A DNA stretch of 8,735 nucleotides from Actinomycetes bacterium. GTDB taxonomy: Bacteria; Actinomycetota; Actinomycetes; S36-B12; UBA10799. Both the position numbers and the translations under genes were made by a program. Below, one piece after another: positions 6,050 to 8,735 of the stretch. Each line of letters begins with the position of its first letter. Positions within the stretch are counted from its first letter, which is position 1. The notes under the pieces are model-generated. The model was given only the letters and a program-made list of their open reading frames with translations, did no database searches and was not told where the DNA came from. The stretch is from contig JAKOZM010000122.1 of assembly GCA_029779995.1 (NCBI GenBank), forward strand, positions 1 to 8,735, given 5' to 3'.

Positions 6050-8058
6050 TGCTGACTCCTTTCATACTTCACGTCCTGTTCGGCGATGCGGCGCAGACGT
6101 TCGTTGTATGCGGCCATGTCCGCATCCCCGTCCCGGGCGGCCCGCCGGTCATGCCGCTTGGCCTCCCGATCATCGGATCTGGCCCATTGGATGGCCACGG
6201 CGAGCACGAGGATGAACGTCGGGATCTCGGCGATCCCCCACGCGATGGCCCCCGCCTTCTGGGAGTCCGCGACCAGATCGGTCAGCCAGGGCGGTTGCAC
6301 CTGGCCGTACCAGTCGGACCCGAAGGCCATGTCAGCCATCATGATTGGCACCGCGAAGAATGCGTGCAGCAGCATTGCCACGATCGCCAGCATGAGGCGG
6401 CCCCATGGTGGCAGTGACCGGGGCAGGGGGTCGGTCTGGATGACCACCCAGGCGAACAAGTAGCCGGACAGCACGAAATGGATCTGCATCGCCAAGTGGC
6501 CGACATGGCTCGACATCAACCAGGAGAACAGCGGCGTGTAGTACAGCCCGTACAGACCCACCGTGAAGATGAACAGCACGTACAGCGGGTGGGTCAGGAA
6601 TCGGGCGAGCCACGTGTGCATTCCCCAGACGATCCACTCCCGCGGCCCCCGCCGGGTGCTGTGGGAGTTGGGCAGGGCACGCAAGGCCAAGGTGAGTGGC
6701 GCCGACATGGCCAGCAGAATCGGGGCGACCATGGACAGCACCATGTGGGCGAGCATGTGCCAACTCATGGCGACCATCGCGTACAGCGAGATGCCGGCAT
6801 TTGTCGCCCAGATGATTGAGATCCAGCCCAGCACCCAGGCGACGGTGCGCGGGACCGGCCAGCGGTCCCCGCGGCGGCGCAGCCGCATCACGCCGGCCAG
6901 GTACAGGCCCAGGAACACCGCAGCCAAGCCGATCCAGAACGGTTCCAGGTGCCAGCCGAGGGCGACATTGGCAAACGTGGGTGCAGGCGGGAAGGGCTGG
7001 CCGAGCAGTGTCTCGGCCTGCGTGGGTAGTTCGATCTCGACGCGTGGGTAGGCGGTCTGGGTCAGGGCCACACCGATGCCCGCGGCGGCGGCCATCAAAA
7101 GCGCCTCGAGGCTGGCGAACCGGATCAGGGTGGCCCGGTCCTGCTTACCAGCACCGACCACCCTCGTCGACAGGATGCGAGCGGTGATGAGCAGGCCCCC
7201 CAGCAGGGCGACCTTGAAGATGACGAGCAGCCCGAAGTCGGTGGTCACCAACTCACTCAGACTGTTCATACGGGCGAACGCCGCTCCGACCCCTGAGATC
7301 GCCAGCAGGATGACGGCCCACGTGGCCACGGTGCGGAAGACCGGCACTGCCCGCATCGTGCCGGGATCGTTGCGCACGGCGTGGAAGAGCAATACCACCA
7401 GACCGCCCACCCACACGCTCATGCTCAGGGCGTGCACCACATCCGAGGTCATTGCCACTCCGTGGGAGCCCAGCGATGAAGCGTGTCCGGTCAGCGCCGG
7501 TAGCGCGATCCCCACGAGGGACAGCGCCACCAAACTGGCCGCCGCGGTGACCCCCGTGGTGAACAGGCAGGCGATCCCTATCCCAGCGGCGATCAGGGCG
7601 ACGAGGAGGAAGGCCCGCACCGACGCGACCGACCAGGCAAATGTGCTGATCATGCTCGGCGTCAGAGTCTGCGGCAAGCTCTGTCCGAGCGCCCAGGCCA
7701 GCGACCACAGGGCGGTCATGAAGCTGCTGACAGCCCAGATCACGGCGATCCAGCCAGCGCGGACGACGTCCCTGCGCCCCACCTGGGACAGCACGCCGTC
7801 GCGGCCCTGCGGCCCGAGCACGGCGGCGTAGCCGAGCAGGCCAACGGTGAGCACGCTGGCCGCCGTCGCAATCAGCCGCCAGATGGGTAACCCCCAGGCC
7901 ACGACAGGTCCGGGGCCCGCGATCTGGTCGCCGACGACCTCCCGGGTGCTGCCGCCGACCACGAGCCCGACGGCGAGGCCAGCCACGGCCAACACCGCGA
8001 CCGGGATGATCCAGCGCAAGTTCCGGGTTCTCGGCGGTACATCAACAGCACTAGTCAC
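6046..8058 (-). CDS. CopD-CtaG fusion: copper-transport/oxidase-assembly integral membrane protein
   Basis: A 670-aa polytopic membrane protein made of two known families. Residues ~15-340 form a CopD/YcnJ-like domain with many hydrophobic helices and the conserved His cluster LTGHASSLGSHG (His192, His199) and DVVHALSMSVWVGGL (His209), thought to bind or conduct copper. Residues ~365-625 form a caa3-type CtaG domain with His pairs SWHMLAH (His434, His438) and SSHVGHLAMQIHF (His518, His521, His527). A charged cytosolic tail closes the protein. CopD proteins take copper handed over by CopC; CtaG-type domains are linked to cytochrome c oxidase assembly. The fusion is recurrent in Actinobacteria. 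GTG 8058 is chosen because GGAGG lies 4 nt upstream, giving an 8-bp overlap with copC; a GTG at 8088 would add ten residues inside copC. The 3' end overlaps sco by 4 bp. Transport direction cannot be read from sequence. Confidence 0.93.
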   Translation of the reverse strand: MTSAVDVPPRTRNLRWIIPVAVLAVAGLAVGLVVGGSTREVVGDQIAGPGPVVAWGLPIWRLIATAASVLTVGLLGYAAVLGPQGRDGVLSQVGRRDVVRAGWIAVIWAVSSFMTALWSLAWALGQSLPQTLTPSMISTFAWSVASVRAFLLVALIAAGIGIACLFTTGVTAAASLVALSLVGIALPALTGHASSLGSHGVAMTSDVVHALSMSVWVGGLVVLLFHAVRNDPGTMRAVPVFRTVATWAVILLAISGVGAAFARMNSLSELVTTDFGLLVIFKVALLGGLLITARILSTRVVGAGKQDRATLIRFASLEALLMAAAAGIGVALTQTAYPRVEIELPTQAETLLGQPFPPAPTFANVALGWHLEPFWIGLAAVFLGLYLAGVMRLRRRGDRWPVPRTVAWVLGWISIIWATNAGISLYAMVAMSWHMLAHMVLSMVAPILLAMSAPLTLALRALPNSHSTRRGPREWIVWGMHTWLARFLTHPLYVLFIFTVGLYGLYYTPLFSWLMSSHVGHLAMQIHFVLSGYLFAWVVIQTDPLPRSLPPWGRLMLAIVAMLLHAFFAVPIMMADMAFGSDWYGQVQPPWLTDLVADSQKAGAIAWGIAEIPTFILVLAVAIQWARSDDREAKRHDRRAARDGDADMAAYNERLRRIAEQDVKYERSQQ

Positions 8059-8557
8059 GTGACCTCCACACGAAGAAACCGGCCCCACCTAGGAGAACCA
8101 CGAGCAGCAGGGGGCCAAGGATCAGGGCCGGATTGGGTGCCCCATCGGGCACCGTCTGAGCGGCGGGGCTGGCAGCCGTGGCGGGCGTCGGCGACGTGGC
8201 GGCCGGCGACGCGATCGTGAAGCGCATCTTGCCCTCCAAGGGATGCCCATCCTGGGCGACAGTGCGGTAGCTGACGGTGTACGTGCCCTGGGCGGCGCTG
8301 CCCGGCCACGTCGCGGAGAGCACGGTGCCAGCCACCTGCGGTGCACCGATCTCGACAGCCACGCCATCTTGGTCCTGGGCGACGAGACGGTTGCCACCAG
8401 TCAGCAGGTCCTCGCCGAACGTCAGCGAGATCGTGCTCGGCGGCTTCTTCAGCGTCTGCCCATCAGTGGGATCACTGGACACCAAGTCGGTGTGCGCCGC
8501 GGCAGGCGACACGGCGAGGAGCACATACGCAAACAGGACAAACAGGATGCGACGCAT
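8051..8557 (-). CDS. copC: CopC-domain copper-binding protein with C-terminal membrane anchor
   Basis: A 168-aa exported protein. The Sec signal (MRRILFVLFAYVLLAV...) ends SPAAA followed by His22, so cleavage would free an N-terminal His, the amino-terminal Cu(II) ligand of CopC. The Asp103-Gly-His105 motif (AQDGHPLEGKMRF) supplies the other ligands expected of single-site Cu(II) CopC proteins. The beta-sandwich spans about 22-116; a Pro/Ala/Thr linker (117-142) and one transmembrane helix (~144-164) ending WRSRD hold it on the outer face. The anchor is a common actinobacterial variant of the soluble proteobacterial protein. ATG 8557 has AGGAG at a 7-nt distance. It is the first gene of the operon and overlaps the CopD-CtaG gene by 8 bp, so the two likely form a copper hand-over pair. 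Its leader holds the possible riboswitch described separately. Confidence 0.95.
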   Translation of the reverse strand: MRRILFVLFAYVLLAVSPAAAHTDLVSSDPTDGQTLKKPPSTISLTFGEDLLTGGNRLVAQDQDGVAVEIGAPQVAGTVLSATWPGSAAQGTYTVSYRTVAQDGHPLEGKMRFTIASPAATSPTPATAASPAAQTVPDGAPNPALILGPLLLVVLLGGAGFFVWRSRD

Positions 8558-8699
8558 TGAGCGACTCCTGGAAGGAAGGGAAAGCGGGCAGCGGCGAGAT
8601 CAAGCGGTCGCAGCGGCCGGTGGCCCGCGGCGTTGTCCCGGGGCAGGCGTCCACGTTGTGAGAGAGCAGGAGGGACCTTCCCAGCGGGCCACCGACATC
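8558..8699 (-). promoter_or_regulatory. copC leader with long inverted repeat and possible anti-Shine-Dalgarno
   Basis: This 142-nt stretch has no credible gene. On the transcribed strand an 11-bp perfect inverted repeat (plus-strand 8684-8694 with 8618-8628) encloses a 55-nt loop and extends with one G-U and one further pair. No U-run follows, so an intrinsic terminator is unlikely. A CTCCTG (8672-8667) in the loop is the exact complement of CAGGAG (8570-8565), which contains the copC Shine-Dalgarno. Alternative helices share bases with the 5' arm. This looks like an expression platform acting on translation, though that is inferred from pairing by eye. Confidence 0.45.
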
Positions 8700-8735
8700 G
8701 GCAGGTACTGGGGAAGCCCGGCGGCTAACAGTCGC
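8700..8735 (-). ncRNA. Possible cobalamin riboswitch, 3' part only (cut by window edge)
   Basis: Read on the minus strand from the edge, GCGACTGT (8735-8728) matches the conserved CCCGC(A/G)ACTGT element of cobalamin riboswitches, and 21 nt later comes ACCTGCC (8706-8700), the conserved element that closes the core. Order and strand are right for a leader of copC, whose start lies about 140 nt downstream. The short spacing would fit a variant lacking the large P7-P12 region. The bases just before ACCTGCC (CCCCAGT) match the usual GCCAGGA box only loosely. The 5' half (GGGAA, GGTG.AA.TCC elements) would lie beyond the window, so this is a partial call. Confidence 0.42.

Noticed and set aside
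8059..8088. Upstream GTG start for the CopD-CtaG gene.
   Set aside because: It lies within copC with no ribosome site of note, while GTG 8058 has GGAGG just upstream and begins directly before the first membrane segment.
8472..8654. 60-aa minus-strand open frame covering the copC leader and 5' end, considered as a leader peptide or small transporter gene.
   Set aside because: GTG start without a ribosome site, 86-bp overlap with copC in another frame, and no hydrophobic segment or known motif.
8618..8694. The long copC-leader inverted repeat as a rho-independent terminator.
   Set aside because: The 55-nt loop is too large and no U-run follows the 3' arm on the transcribed strand.
1..8735. 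Searched by eye for tRNA, CRISPR arrays, insertion sequences and attachment sites.
   Set aside because: No regularly spaced direct repeats, transposase motifs, terminal inverted repeats or tRNA-like cloverleaf were seen; genes fill nearly all of the window and no gene-free stretch reaches 300 bp.

Overview
The window comes from a GC-rich actinobacterium. Codon third positions are mostly G/C, GTG starts recur, genes in the right-hand operon overlap by a few bases, and the gene set (Lrp-regulated class III aminotransferase with an aminobutyraldehyde dehydrogenase; Sco, PCuAC and Tat-exported Dyp peroxidase) is familiar from Streptomyces and relatives. The exact genus cannot be told from the sequence.

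Left part (1-3309): a small catabolic locus. An aldehyde dehydrogenase of the gamma-aminobutyraldehyde type runs leftward and is cut by the window edge. Divergent from it, across a 150-bp regulatory gap, are an Lrp/AsnC regulator and an overlapping class III aminotransferase. The aminotransferase would turn putrescine or a similar omega-amine into an aldehyde and the dehydrogenase would oxidise it to GABA or the matching amino acid. The regulator probably senses a pathway compound and controls both directions from the shared gap.

Middle (3316-3747): a 143-aa PemK/MazF-like protein without a visible antitoxin partner. It converges on the aminotransferase gene with only 6 bp between the stop codons, and lies 46 bp downstream of the copper operon.

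Right part (3794-8735): a tight leftward operon in the order copC, copD-ctaG fusion, sco, PCuAC chaperone, Dyp-type peroxidase. Three junctions overlap by 4-8 bp and the fourth has a 10-bp gap. Its products should act in the membrane and on its outer face: CopC binds Cu(II), the CopD-CtaG fusion moves copper and/or assists oxidase assembly, Sco and PCuAC carry Cu(I) to cytochrome c oxidase (CuA, possibly CuB), and the Tat-exported heme peroxidase may assist copper-enzyme maturation, as DtpA does in Streptomyces.

The most interesting region is the copC leader (8558-8735). At the window edge the leader strand carries two elements in order, GCGACTGT and ACCTGCC, that resemble the 3' half of a cobalamin riboswitch. 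They are followed by an 11-bp perfect inverted repeat, competing shorter helices, and a CTCCTG able to pair with the copC Shine-Dalgarno. If real, a B12-sensing RNA sits on a copper-handling operon. The identification is partial because the 5' half lies outside the window.
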